DNA from: JBMOUD01 sp049319665
GTDB lineage: Bacteria; Pseudomonadota; Gammaproteobacteria; Enterobacterales; Enterobacteriaceae
Direction of reading: 5' to 3'
Assembly: GCF_049319665.1 (NCBI RefSeq)
Contig: NZ_JBMOUD010000017.1
Span: 38,305-102,304, forward strand
DNA length: 64,000 nucleotides
Shown: positions 16,906 through 25,273 of the stretch, piece by piece
Layout: each line of letters begins with the position of its first letter
Position numbering within the stretch: position 1 is the first letter of the stretch
The notes under the pieces: model-generated
The model's database searches: none
Seen by the model: only the letters and a program-made list of their open reading frames with translations
What the model was told of the DNA's origin: nothing
Translations under genes and position numbers: made by a program

Positions 16906-17640
16906 TTACTTGGCCGTATTCAACAGAAAGACCACTTCGCCGCGATAGAATGGTGACGCCGCCAGGCGTTGTTGCCACTGTGTATTCCATGCGCCTTGTT
17001 GTACCAAACCAATTTTGAAGGGTAATTGCAGTTTCAGTAGCGCGGGCAAATAGTGCTCGTATTGCGTGACGGTATGTCTGCCTTGATAAGTTTGGATCAC
17101 CAGTTCATCAATCGGTAACGTATTTAACTGATTGATATTTCCAGTTTTCGCCCAGTCGAGTAACCCAGTCACACCTAGGGAATATTCCGCGGGCAGCTTG
17201 CTGCGCAGCATGGTGAGGAAAGTTGCGTATTTATCTAACTGATAAGTGGCGGCGTCAAAATCAATCTGCAAGCCAACCACCTGATTGCCTGCTTCAGCCC
17301 AGCGCGCAGGCAATCGTAAAACGTTTGCCAAGACATCGTCCGTGATATCCAGTGTAGCAACGCGCACGGTTATCCAGACCTTCGGTGCCTTGAGTTGGCT
17401 TAATGGCAGGCCTAATTTGATAAATTGCGTCGTCTGACCAACGCTAATCACTTCCCCTTGGTGGAGATAAAGCGTCTGAGCTTGTTGCAAAACAGGCTGA
17501 GCCCAAACGCCAGACCATAGCCAAAATGCCGGATAGTCATGGGCATTTACATAGCCGTTTGGTGCTCTCTCCATTGCCGAGGCAGTAGAGAGAGCAGCAA
17601 TAAACACGTGTAAAAGTAATAATCGTTTCAGCAATCTCAT
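16906..17640 (-). CDS. DUF3142-type periplasmic protein
   Basis: The 244-aa product starts with a signal peptide (residues 1-22, ending STASA). Its core contains the segments VVGLQIDFDAATYQLDKY, LPAEYSLGVTGLLDWA and ELVIQTYQG, which fit the DUF3142 family as I remember it; no enzymatic role is known to me. It begins one base after the stop codon of the large upstream gene, so the two form a tight operon. Other reading: a glycosidase-like barrel of unknown specificity. Confidence 0.7.
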   Translation of the reverse strand: MRLLKRLLLLHVFIAALSTASAMERAPNGYVNAHDYPAFWLWSGVWAQPVLQQAQTLYLHQGEVISVGQTTQFIKLGLPLSQLKAPKVWITVRVATLDITDDVLANVLRLPARWAEAGNQVVGLQIDFDAATYQLDKYATFLTMLRSKLPAEYSLGVTGLLDWAKTGNINQLNTLPIDELVIQTYQGRHTVTQYEHYLPALLKLQLPFKIGLVQQGAWNTQWQQRLAASPFYRGEVVFLLNTAK

Positions 17641-17641
17641 A

Positions 17642-19834
17642 TCACCAATAATATTTGAGGCGTTGCGCCCATTGGTTGCCTTTATAATTGCTTTTCAACT
17701 GATTAAACCAGCGTTGCCTCGTTTGTTTAGCGATCTCTTGCTGGTCACAACTGTTATAACCAGAGGGTGAGAAACACATCACCGCACGATAAAGCGCGTA
17801 GCTTTTATCTTCGGGCTCTGCTTTAGGGGCGGCAATAACCTGCTGGTAATATTTCAATCGCCCGTGCATTGGATCTTGATTAAGTGCAGTGCTGGCGAGT
17901 TGATCGAGTTTGCCATTATTTCCTGATTCAACATCAATTCTGACATTGGCATTGGTCGTACGTAAAAACTCGCCGATGCAATTCAATGCGTGAGGATCGT
18001 TCTTATTTTTAGCCAGTACTTCTACCGTTTTATCTAATGGCGCGCAAAAATATCCAGGTTCGCTACCGCTGCCATCCCAATTGAATACGCCGATATTTAC
18101 ATCGTCAAAAAGCGTCTGGTCGGGCATATTTTTAATATTTTGTTGTAAGCGTTTATCGTCAATAAAACCTTGATAATCACCAACCATCAGATCTTTAAAT
18201 AACAGAGTATGGAGTGCGATTGTTTTCTCTTCATCAGTTGGTGCTGATGATGCTTGTTGCTGTAAAAGCGCTTTATCTGCCAGGCTTTTAAGTACCAAGG
18301 AGCGATAACGTAAATTATTGATTGGGCTTTCTGCCGCGTAAATCTCTGACGTTTTATTCTGCTGAACTAAGGTGGTTGTCAGCATCAATTGGACATATTG
18401 CTGTTGATACTCATTCAGCGGCAAGCTAAGCAAGTGACGCCAATGGGATTGGGCCTCTTGCCATTTATTAAGCATGGCTAATGCGTTGCCATAGATAATT
18501 TGCTGGCTGAAGGCGAGGATATCATCGGGTGAAAGCATCGCCGCTGGCGTAATGGCGGCAACTAATGCGGCGTAATCTTTTTGCTGGTAGAACAACCAGG
18601 CATTGTGCATGTATTCCCAGAGTGGTAGCTGGTGAGCGTCAGTAAACATTGGTCGTTCACTCTGTAATGCCTCTTCCGTCAGTTTTGGTACAGACTCTTT
18701 TTCCAGATTGTACTTTCGCAACCATTTCATATTCTGGGTAAAGGTGAGTAAGGGAGTACCAGCAGCGCTAATAAAAGGTTGCTCTTTACTTTGATAAGGG
18801 ATCTCTCGGCTGAGTAATATACGATCGCTTTCATCAATCATCGTGCCAAGTGTATTGATATCGCTTGAGGTAGATATATTGCTTTCATACAGTGAGGCTA
18901 ACTGCAACCAGTCGGACAAGTACCAATAGATCCGCCGATGAAACCCACGGACTGAAGCGGCATATAGTCCATCTGGATATGTTGTTAAATAAGCCTGTGC
19001 GCGTTGTAATGCTGCGGCTCCTGCATCTTTATTGACTCGCTGTGGATCAAACATGCCGTATTCGTCGATGGCATTAACGGTGATTTGATTTAGCGCGATA
19101 CGGAAAAGCATATAGTCTGCGGTTTGCGCCACCCACTTTTGTTGTGATGATAGCAGAGTGCTAAACCCCGCTTCGGCCTGAGAAAATTTGCCCTGATAAA
19201 ACAGCTCAGCATTGGCCAGATAATCTCTAAAAGCACTTACGGAGGAATCAGAGGGGGTATTTTGCAACTGGGGTAAAAATTGTGCCGCTCCTTCTTCATT
19301 CAAATAAATTTGGCTACGCCAAGAAGCCAGCAGGTGGCGATTCTCTGGTGTTAATTGCCGATCGGCCTGTAACGCAGTGAAGAACTGGCTTAATGAATCC
19401 AAGTTGTTAGACACCTTACGGCCCTCATTTTCCGGCGTAGCGTTACTTAATGTTGCCGAATCAATACCGAGGCTAGATGCTAATATCTTGAGGGAGTTGT
19501 TCGCTTGTTGGCCCGATGTATCTGCTGAGGTTGCCTGGCCTTGCAGCTCATCTTCATTTGAAGTTTGGTTGCGATAAAGAGAAAAATCATAGTCTCGATT
19601 GCGACTTAAATCTTTTCCGGTAGAAGATAAAAGTAAAGGAAACTTCTTTTGCGCGGCGGTCAGCATCAACAAATTAATACGGGTATCATTATCGGCAGCC
19701 AGGTAAGGAACCCCACTCATCGGGCAATTGCTGTTCCAACTACAACTGATGTCATCAAAAGAAGCGAAGGCTTGCGGGCTAGCGCAATAAGCTGCTGAGG
19801 CAGCGAGGGTCAAAATGAGGTTTTTAATTTTCAT
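17642..19834 (-). CDS. Large secreted helical-repeat protein of unknown function
   Basis: The 730-aa protein has a signal peptide (residues 1-24, ending AFA) and a mature part rich in paired amphipathic helices with TPR-like spacing (for example LFYQGKFSQAEAGFSTLLSSQ and ALAMLNKWQEAQSHWRHLLSL). Cysteines near the mature N-terminus (CSWNSNC) and C-terminus suggest disulfides in the periplasm. I do not recognise a named family. It is translationally linked to the DUF3142 gene (1-nt gap). A scaffold or binding partner for that protein is a reasonable guess but not shown. Confidence 0.75.
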   Translation of the reverse strand: MKIKNLILTLAASAAYCASPQAFASFDDISCSWNSNCPMSGVPYLAADNDTRINLLMLTAAQKKFPLLLSSTGKDLSRNRDYDFSLYRNQTSNEDELQGQATSADTSGQQANNSLKILASSLGIDSATLSNATPENEGRKVSNNLDSLSQFFTALQADRQLTPENRHLLASWRSQIYLNEEGAAQFLPQLQNTPSDSSVSAFRDYLANAELFYQGKFSQAEAGFSTLLSSQQKWVAQTADYMLFRIALNQITVNAIDEYGMFDPQRVNKDAGAAALQRAQAYLTTYPDGLYAASVRGFHRRIYWYLSDWLQLASLYESNISTSSDINTLGTMIDESDRILLSREIPYQSKEQPFISAAGTPLLTFTQNMKWLRKYNLEKESVPKLTEEALQSERPMFTDAHQLPLWEYMHNAWLFYQQKDYAALVAAITPAAMLSPDDILAFSQQIIYGNALAMLNKWQEAQSHWRHLLSLPLNEYQQQYVQLMLTTTLVQQNKTSEIYAAESPINNLRYRSLVLKSLADKALLQQQASSAPTDEEKTIALHTLLFKDLMVGDYQGFIDDKRLQQNIKNMPDQTLFDDVNIGVFNWDGSGSEPGYFCAPLDKTVEVLAKNKNDPHALNCIGEFLRTTNANVRIDVESGNNGKLDQLASTALNQDPMHGRLKYYQQVIAAPKAEPEDKSYALYRAVMCFSPSGYNSCDQQEIAKQTRQRWFNQLKSNYKGNQWAQRLKYYW

Positions 19835-20120
19835 TAACGATAATTTCCATATTAAAATAAATGAGTTACCAATAATTACCGCGAAGGTGTAGCGCTTATT
19901 CTTGTCTTCTTAGCGATGATGAAAATATCCGTTATGCTAGTACAAATATAAAAAAATGACCTGCTTATTTTAAAATCCCACCACGTTTCTGTTGTGTTTT
20001 CATCCTTACTCGTAATATCAACTTTATATATCCCTGCCATTATTTGAATAACAGCTTAGGTTGATGGAAGCATCGCGGTCATTATTCCTAGTAGAGTGGG
20101 GGCATTGAAATGGCAGGGTG

Positions 20121-20210
20121 TATATACCCGTCATACTTCAAATTGCAGGGGGTGTTGGCGGATTGTCTCTCGATTGCCGCCTGGCTGAATCTCGAAGTCT
20201 TTTTGGTATA
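20121..20210. repeat. Internally deleted ERIC-like element
   Basis: The left end TATATACCCGTCATACTTCA is intact, and the sequence closes with CTTTTTGGTATAG, but the length is about 90 bp instead of about 128 bp. The central GAGTAAGCTCATCGGG block is missing. Confidence 0.6.
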
Positions 20211-20243
20211 GTTAGAAAAGGTTAATAGCAGGTATTCGTGATA

Positions 20244-20280
20244 AAACAGCAACATAAATGTTGTTAAGTTGCTGTTTTTA
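20244..20280. terminator. Terminator hairpin after the YciI-like gene
   Basis: Arms AAACAGCAAC and GTTGCTGTTT pair over 10 bp. On the minus strand the stem is followed by a T-rich run, suiting the end of the YciI-like gene; the plus strand also has TTTTTATT. Confidence 0.65.
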
Positions 20281-20296
20281 TTATTCAGAGGGATGT

Positions 20297-20590
20297 TTAT
20301 TGGATTAGCAAGCCAAGCGGCAGTAATGGCCCGACTTCGATTAACTCAAAGCTCAAAATATTGGCAACGCTAAGCGGCAGCGATCCCAGCAATTTCTTGG
20401 CTTCATCAAGAGAATCTACATTCATCAGAAAAATAACGCCAGGAGCATTTGGATCCAAACGGAACCAATGTTGTTCAATTTTCCCGTCGAGATATAGTTT
20501 GAGCGTTGCCGGCACTTCACTTGGCATATATTGTTGTTTTTGTTCAGGAGTAAGAGGGTTTTTGCCTGAACCGATAGCGAAAACTTTCAT
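20297..20590 (-). CDS. Small YciI/muconolactone-isomerase-like protein
   Basis: Using the ATG at 20590, which has the ribosome-binding site AAGGAATC, the product is 97 aa. The sequence (MKVFAIGSG..., LYLDGKIEQHWFRLD, VIFLMNVDSLDEAKKLLGSLP, FELIEVGPL) fits the dimeric ferredoxin-like fold of YciI and muconolactone-isomerase-like proteins; function is not assigned. It is divergent from the GlxA-like regulator, which probably controls it. Confidence 0.75.
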   Translation of the reverse strand: MKVFAIGSGKNPLTPEQKQQYMPSEVPATLKLYLDGKIEQHWFRLDPNAPGVIFLMNVDSLDEAKKLLGSLPLSVANILSFELIEVGPLLPLGLLIQ

Positions 20591-20701
20591 AGGGTGATTC
20601 CTTTTTTTGAGCGCTAACAAGAGCGTTAGTCAGAATTAGCTTAACGATCGGGATTACAATTCTGTATAGTCGTAAACGACAACTTTAAGGTCATTTACGC
20701 C
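20591..20701. promoter_or_regulatory. Divergent promoter region of the YciI-like and GlxA-like genes
   Basis: The 111-bp region contains inverted half-sites CAGAATT / AATTCTG (20631-20672) and GTCGTAAACGAC, plausible sites for the AraC-type regulator. No boxes were assigned with certainty. Confidence 0.4.
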
Positions 20702-21667
20702 ATGAAAATTGCTCTTCTTGCCTATGATGATTTATTCGATACCGGACTGACGGTAACGCTGGATGCGTTAGCCATTGCTAACAAGTTTTCTACGCGCATG
20801 ACCGGTGGGGCGCCGCTGTTTGATGTCTCAATTGTTGGCGTGCGGAAAAAAGTTCTTTCGGCTCAAGGTTTTGGTATACCTGTTGAGAAAGTAACGCCGT
20901 CATTAAAACCTGATTGGGTAGTCGTACCAGCACTAACGACCAGTACCCCCGAAACGCTAATTCCCGCTCTTGAACGCAGAGATATTCGCGATGTGAAGAG
21001 CCAATTGCGAAAATGGCACGCTGAAGGTGTGCATATTGCCGCTTCGTGTATTGGTTCATTTATTTTGGCCGATGCTGGGCTACTTAGTGGACATCAAGCC
21101 ACTACTACGTGGTGGCTGGCACCATTGTTTCGTCAGCGTTATCCCGATGTTTATCTCGATGAAACTCGTATGTTAGTGCCATCGGGTTCGCTAGTTACCG
21201 CAGGTGCGGCAATGGGGCATCTTGATCTTGCCCTGTGGCTAATACGCCAGGCCAGCCCAGAACTGTCCACGGTGGTTTCGCGTTATCTACTTGCCGATAT
21301 TCGATCCGCGCAAGCACCTTATATTATTCCTAATCATTTAGCGCAGGCAGATCCGCTGATCCTACGCTTTGAACGTTGGGCACGCGATCATCTTAAGTAT
21401 GGCTTTTCTTTACAGGAGGTCGCCAAAGTACTGGCAACCAGCCCTCGTACATTACAACGCCGCTGTGAAGCAGTATTAGGAAAATCACCGCTTTCTTATT
21501 TCCAAGATCTACGTGTCGAACATGCGCGCTCTTTACTGCAAGGTAGCGGTCTTGATCTCGAAACTATTGCAGCAGAAGTGGGTTACGTTGATGGGGCAAC
21601 ACTGCGCACTTTATTACGCCAACGTCTTGGCAGGGGCGTGCGTGAATTGCGTGATGATTTACGTTGA
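20702..21667 (+). CDS. GlxA-type transcriptional regulator (DJ-1/PfpI plus AraC HTH)
   Basis: The 321-aa protein has an N-terminal DJ-1/PfpI-like domain (about 1-185) with the nucleophile-elbow sequence IAASCIGSFILADAGLLSG, and a C-terminal AraC-type double helix-turn-helix (about 225-315: FSLQEVAKVLATSPRTLQRRCE and DLETIAAEVGYVDGATLRTLLRQ). Family members activate adjacent catabolic genes in response to small metabolites. Its divergent neighbour encoding the YciI-like protein is the likely target. Confidence 0.9.
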   Translation: MKIALLAYDDLFDTGLTVTLDALAIANKFSTRMTGGAPLFDVSIVGVRKKVLSAQGFGIPVEKVTPSLKPDWVVVPALTTSTPETLIPALERRDIRDVKSQLRKWHAEGVHIAASCIGSFILADAGLLSGHQATTTWWLAPLFRQRYPDVYLDETRMLVPSGSLVTAGAAMGHLDLALWLIRQASPELSTVVSRYLLADIRSAQAPYIIPNHLAQADPLILRFERWARDHLKYGFSLQEVAKVLATSPRTLQRRCEAVLGKSPLSYFQDLRVEHARSLLQGSGLDLETIAAEVGYVDGATLRTLLRQRLGRGVRELRDDLR

Positions 21668-21758
21668 GGTTAGCTAGGTATGTACTTGATTGAAGCATTC
21701 AGCGTGTTCATGGGTGACTGATAACAGAAACGTCGATTACAGTATCGCTACACTATTT

Positions 21759-21792
21759 GTAAGCCTATTCTCCCTGCGGAGAATAGGCTTAC
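21759..21792. terminator. Strong terminator after the GlxA-like gene
   Basis: Arms GTAAGCCTATTCTCC and GGAGAATAGGCTTAC form a perfect 15-bp stem with loop CTGC, followed by TGTTTTCT. It sits between convergent genes and probably serves both. Confidence 0.85.
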
Positions 21793-21845
21793 TGTTTTCT
21801 AATAAAATGAATCTCGTTCTGTAACTGTCCTATCGAAACGGTTCT

Positions 21846-22619
21846 TTATGCTTTAAGCCGATTTAAGGCATCCTGATTCCGTTCGCGAGCCAGTACGATG
21901 AGCGTGACAGTCACAGCAATAATACCGAGCAGAGGCGACAGCAATCCACTGTACGGCACATGGGAGGCGAAAGCTGATAGATCCCATAATGCATGTAATA
22001 GCATCGCTGCAATCAGTGATCCTGTTGTGCGGCGGGCAAGATAAAATATAGATCCCATACCAAATGCGATGATCACCTGCGCAATAGCCAATGCACCGAT
22101 ACCGAAGTAGATATTTGGCAGGTGGAACACCGCGAACATTGTGGTAGAGATAAGCCATACTGCGTGCTCACCAAATCGGCTGCGAAGTGCAACGATAAGT
22201 GTGCCACGATTGACCATCTCTTCATTGAAGCCGACGACCAGACAGCCGCCAATTAAATAGACCCACATCTGTGATGTTACGGTGGTGTAATCGCCAAATA
22301 GCATATTGCCAAACGCGACCGCAGCGGTGAGAACAGGAACGAACATCGCCCATCGCGGCAGTTTTTTCCGCTCAGACAGTGCAGGACGCCACCAGCCAAA
22401 TAATGATACGAAGCTCAGTGCTACCACACATCCGGCGAGTGTCGGAGGGAGAAGCCAGTTGAGTAATGTGTCAGTATTTTCCCCAACGCGGGCGTATTCT
22501 ACGTCGACTAAAATGAAGGCAACATAAAATACAGCCATATAGATAAGATAGATTAGTACCCCAAGCCACAGCGTTGGCCTCACTCGTAGCGAGGGCGAGA
22601 TTTCAGTTTTATAAGTCAT
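21846..22619 (-). CDS. CPBP-family intramembrane metalloprotease
   Basis: The 257-aa protein has about seven hydrophobic segments and the three CPBP (Abi) motifs: EExxxR as EEMVNR (E133, E134, R138), FxxxH as FAVFH (H166), and a final H in LLHALWD. Family members are glutamic/metal-type intramembrane proteases related to Rce1; in bacteria some process peptides or protect against bacteriocins. No operon partner is visible. The substrate is unknown. Confidence 0.88.
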   Translation of the reverse strand: MTYKTEISPSLRVRPTLWLGVLIYLIYMAVFYVAFILVDVEYARVGENTDTLLNWLLPPTLAGCVVALSFVSLFGWWRPALSERKKLPRWAMFVPVLTAAVAFGNMLFGDYTTVTSQMWVYLIGGCLVVGFNEEMVNRGTLIVALRSRFGEHAVWLISTTMFAVFHLPNIYFGIGALAIAQVIIAFGMGSIFYLARRTTGSLIAAMLLHALWDLSAFASHVPYSGLLSPLLGIIAVTVTLIVLARERNQDALNRLKA

Positions 22620-23170
22620 TGCAATGATTAATCCTTATTGAGTTTTAAACGTTTATAGTGCATCGGAATTATCTTATATATTTCCAAGTGTGCGAGAGAG
22701 AATTGATAGCGCGGTATAAGGAGAAGTGTGGGGATATCAAGATTGTGTCATCTATGATTAATAGGCTTTCTTTACGAGTAAACTATAAATGGTTATTTTT
22801 TTACAATAAAATCGTGATCACAAATTTCATCATCGTCGCTTGACTCCTTGGTATATGTAAGAAACGTTTTTTATTGTAATTTTAAATGATGCTTTTATTT
22901 ATATAACTCTACGTTGTTAGTTATTTATTTGATTTTAACCTGCTATTTCTCAGTGATAATTTACATGGGTAATGTTGCATTGTGATATTTTTTTAAAAGT
23001 TGAAAATATATAACTATTTGTGGTTATATTTTTGACTTAAATGAAATATATTCCTAATGTACTTATCCTCGTTATTGATTCTTTACTTATATTTATTCTA
23101 TATTGATGCGAATTCACATCACCGTACATTTTTGTACGCCATTTAGGATCCATGTTCACAAGGAGTGTCC
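22620..23170 (+). promoter_or_regulatory. AT-rich upstream region of the T6SS operon
   Basis: About 550 bp without a convincing gene. It is very AT-rich between 22840 and 23100 and contains a small inverted repeat ATATAAC/GTTATAT (23008-23029) and a perfect one, CGTACATTTTTGTACG at 23123-23138. The tssB ribosome-binding site (AAGGAG) follows. The promoter of the secretion operon must lie here; no sigma-54 element was found by eye. Confidence 0.5.
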
Positions 23171-23668
23171 ATGAGCGATTCATTTCAGAATGAAATCCCA
23201 AAAGCCCGCGTTAATATCAAACTTGATCTGCATACCGGTGGAGCGCAAAAAAAGATAGAATTGCCTTTAAAATTAATGGTGATGGGCGATTACAGCAATG
23301 GTAAGGAACAACGTCCATTATCAGAGCGTGAGAAAGTTAATATCAATAAAAATAACTTTAATAGCGTGCTGGCTGATTTTAGTCCTTCTCTTAAACTTAC
23401 CGTGGAAAATACTCTGGCGGGAGATAACAGCGAAGAAAGTGTCGCTTTGACTTTCAAAGAAATGAAAGATTTTGAACCAGAGCAGGTCGCCAGACAAATT
23501 CCTCAATTACGGGCGATGCTTGCGATGCGTAATTTATTACGCGACCTAAAATCTAATTTACTAGATAACTCAACTTTCCGAAAAGAGCTCGAAAATATTC
23601 TTAAGGACCCTTCACTAAGCGAAGAATTGCGCGGTGAACTGAATGCGCTTGCGCCGAAAGAAGCGTAA
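23171..23668 (+). CDS. tssB: T6SS contractile sheath small subunit TssB (VipA)
   Basis: The 165-aa protein begins MSDSFQNEIPKARVNIKLDL and contains LPLKLMVMGDYSNG, followed by VNINKNNFNSVLADFSPSLKLTV, as in TssB/VipA proteins. It pairs with TssC to build the cytoplasmic contractile sheath. ATG at 23171 is preferred over a GTG two codons upstream because AAGGAG (23159-23164) is correctly spaced. It is the first gene of the secretion locus, 37 bp before tssC. Confidence 0.96.
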   Translation: MSDSFQNEIPKARVNIKLDLHTGGAQKKIELPLKLMVMGDYSNGKEQRPLSEREKVNINKNNFNSVLADFSPSLKLTVENTLAGDNSEESVALTFKEMKDFEPEQVARQIPQLRAMLAMRNLLRDLKSNLLDNSTFRKELENILKDPSLSEELRGELNALAPKEA

Positions 23669-23705
23669 ACCTCCCGATTAAATGGATTAACGCGAGATAA
23701 TGCTC

Positions 23706-25250
23706 ATGTCTGTCAATACTGAAAATTCCTCTTCCTCTAGCCAAACCACGGTGCTGGAACATGCCGACGCAGGAAGTGTATATGCGTCACTATTTGAAAA
23801 AATTAATCTTAAGCCAGTATCGTCATTGGGGGATGTCAATATCTTCCAGGACAATCAGGCAATGTCTGATGTCACGACTGATGAACGTGTGACAGCTGCT
23901 GTTCAAGTATTTCTTGAGCGTTTAAAACAGTCTGGACAGAAAGTCGAACGCTTGGATAAAACTCTGTTGGATAACCATATTGCGACACTGGATGAGCAAA
24001 TTAGCCGCCAGTTGGACGTAGTGATGCACCATCCTGATTTCCAGCGTGTTGAATCCGGTTGGCGTGGTCTTAAATTCCTGATTGACCGCACTGATTTCCG
24101 TCAAAACGTTAAAATTGAGCTGCTGGATGTCTCCAAAGATGACCTGCGTCAGGACTTTGAAGATTGCCCTGAAATTATTCAGAGCGGCCTGTATCGTCAT
24201 ACCTACATTCAAGAATATGACACCCCAGGTGGCGAGCCGATAGGTTCAGTTATCTCTAACTACGAGTTTGACGCAGGCCCGCAAGATATCGCTCTGCTGC
24301 GCAATATTTCTAAAGTTTCTGCTGCGGCACACATGCCGTTTGTTGGCTCTGTTGGTCCTAAATTCTTCTTCAAAAACTCGATGGAAGAAGTCGCTGCCAT
24401 CAAAGATATTGGCAACTACTTTGACCGCGCTGAATACATCAAATGGAAATCCTTCCGCGATTCTGATGACTCCCGCTACATCGGTTTGACCATGCCGCGT
24501 GTATTGGGTCGCCTGCCATATGGCCCTGATACTGTACCGGTGCGCAGCTTCAACTATGTTGAAGAAGTAAAAGGCCCGGATCACGAGAAATACCTGTGGA
24601 CCAACGCGACGTTTGCCTTTGCCGCCAATATGGTGAAAAGCTTTATCAAAAATGGTTGGTGTGTACAGATCCGTGGCCCACAGGCTGGCGGCGCGGTCAC
24701 TGATTTACCCATCCACTTGTATGATTTAGGCACCGGCAATCAGGTGAAAATTCCATCAGAGGTGATGATCCCGGAAACTCGCGAATTCGAGTTTGCTAAC
24801 CTGGGCTTTATACCGCTGTCGTACTATAAAAACCGCGACTACTCATGCTTCTTCTCTGCTAACTCCGCACAGAAACCTGCGCTATATGATACCGCTGATG
24901 CCACGGCTAACAGCCGCATCAATGCTCGCCTGCCGTACATTTTCTTGCTATCGCGCATCGCCCATTACCTGAAGCTTATTCAGCGTGAAAACATCGGTAC
25001 GACCAAAGATCGTCGTTTGTTGGAGCTTGAGCTGAACACTTGGGTGCGTGGCTTGGTAACTGAAATGACCGATCCTGGCGATGATCTGCAAGCCTCTCAC
25101 CCGCTGCGTGATGCCAAAGTAATCGTTGAAGATATCGAAGATAACCCGGGCTTCTTCCGCGTGAAACTCTTTGCTATTCCACACTTCCAGGTGGAAGGCA
25201 TGGATGTGAACCTGTCATTGGTTTCTCAGATGCCTAAGGCGAAAGCGTAA
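23706..25250 (+). CDS. tssC: T6SS contractile sheath large subunit TssC (VipB)
   Basis: The 514-aa protein carries the conserved TssC blocks HPDFQRVESGWRGLKFLIDRTDF, PKFFFKNSMEEVAAI, RSFNYVEEV and NTWVRGLVTEM. It forms the sheath with TssB, and ClpV recycles it after contraction. The ATG at 23706 has better spacing to GCGAGA than the one at 23700. Length is usual for the family. Confidence 0.97.
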   Translation: MSVNTENSSSSSQTTVLEHADAGSVYASLFEKINLKPVSSLGDVNIFQDNQAMSDVTTDERVTAAVQVFLERLKQSGQKVERLDKTLLDNHIATLDEQISRQLDVVMHHPDFQRVESGWRGLKFLIDRTDFRQNVKIELLDVSKDDLRQDFEDCPEIIQSGLYRHTYIQEYDTPGGEPIGSVISNYEFDAGPQDIALLRNISKVSAAAHMPFVGSVGPKFFFKNSMEEVAAIKDIGNYFDRAEYIKWKSFRDSDDSRYIGLTMPRVLGRLPYGPDTVPVRSFNYVEEVKGPDHEKYLWTNATFAFAANMVKSFIKNGWCVQIRGPQAGGAVTDLPIHLYDLGTGNQVKIPSEVMIPETREFEFANLGFIPLSYYKNRDYSCFFSANSAQKPALYDTADATANSRINARLPYIFLLSRIAHYLKLIQRENIGTTKDRRLLELELNTWVRGLVTEMTDPGDDLQASHPLRDAKVIVEDIEDNPGFFRVKLFAIPHFQVEGMDVNLSLVSQMPKAKA

Positions 25251-25273
25251 GCACAGGACACAAGGGAGTTCCG

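Larger units (their letters stand above)
19835..20296. other. Gene-free interval with a shortened ERIC element
   Basis: No reading frame is supported in these about 460 bases. They hold the upstream region of the 730-aa gene, an internally shortened ERIC element (20121-20210) and a strong terminator hairpin (20244-20280). Confidence 0.5.

Noticed and set aside
22658..22843. 61-codon open frame on the plus strand
   Set aside because: It has no ribosome-binding site, AT-driven composition and no recognisable domain; it lies in the promoter-rich gap before the T6SS.
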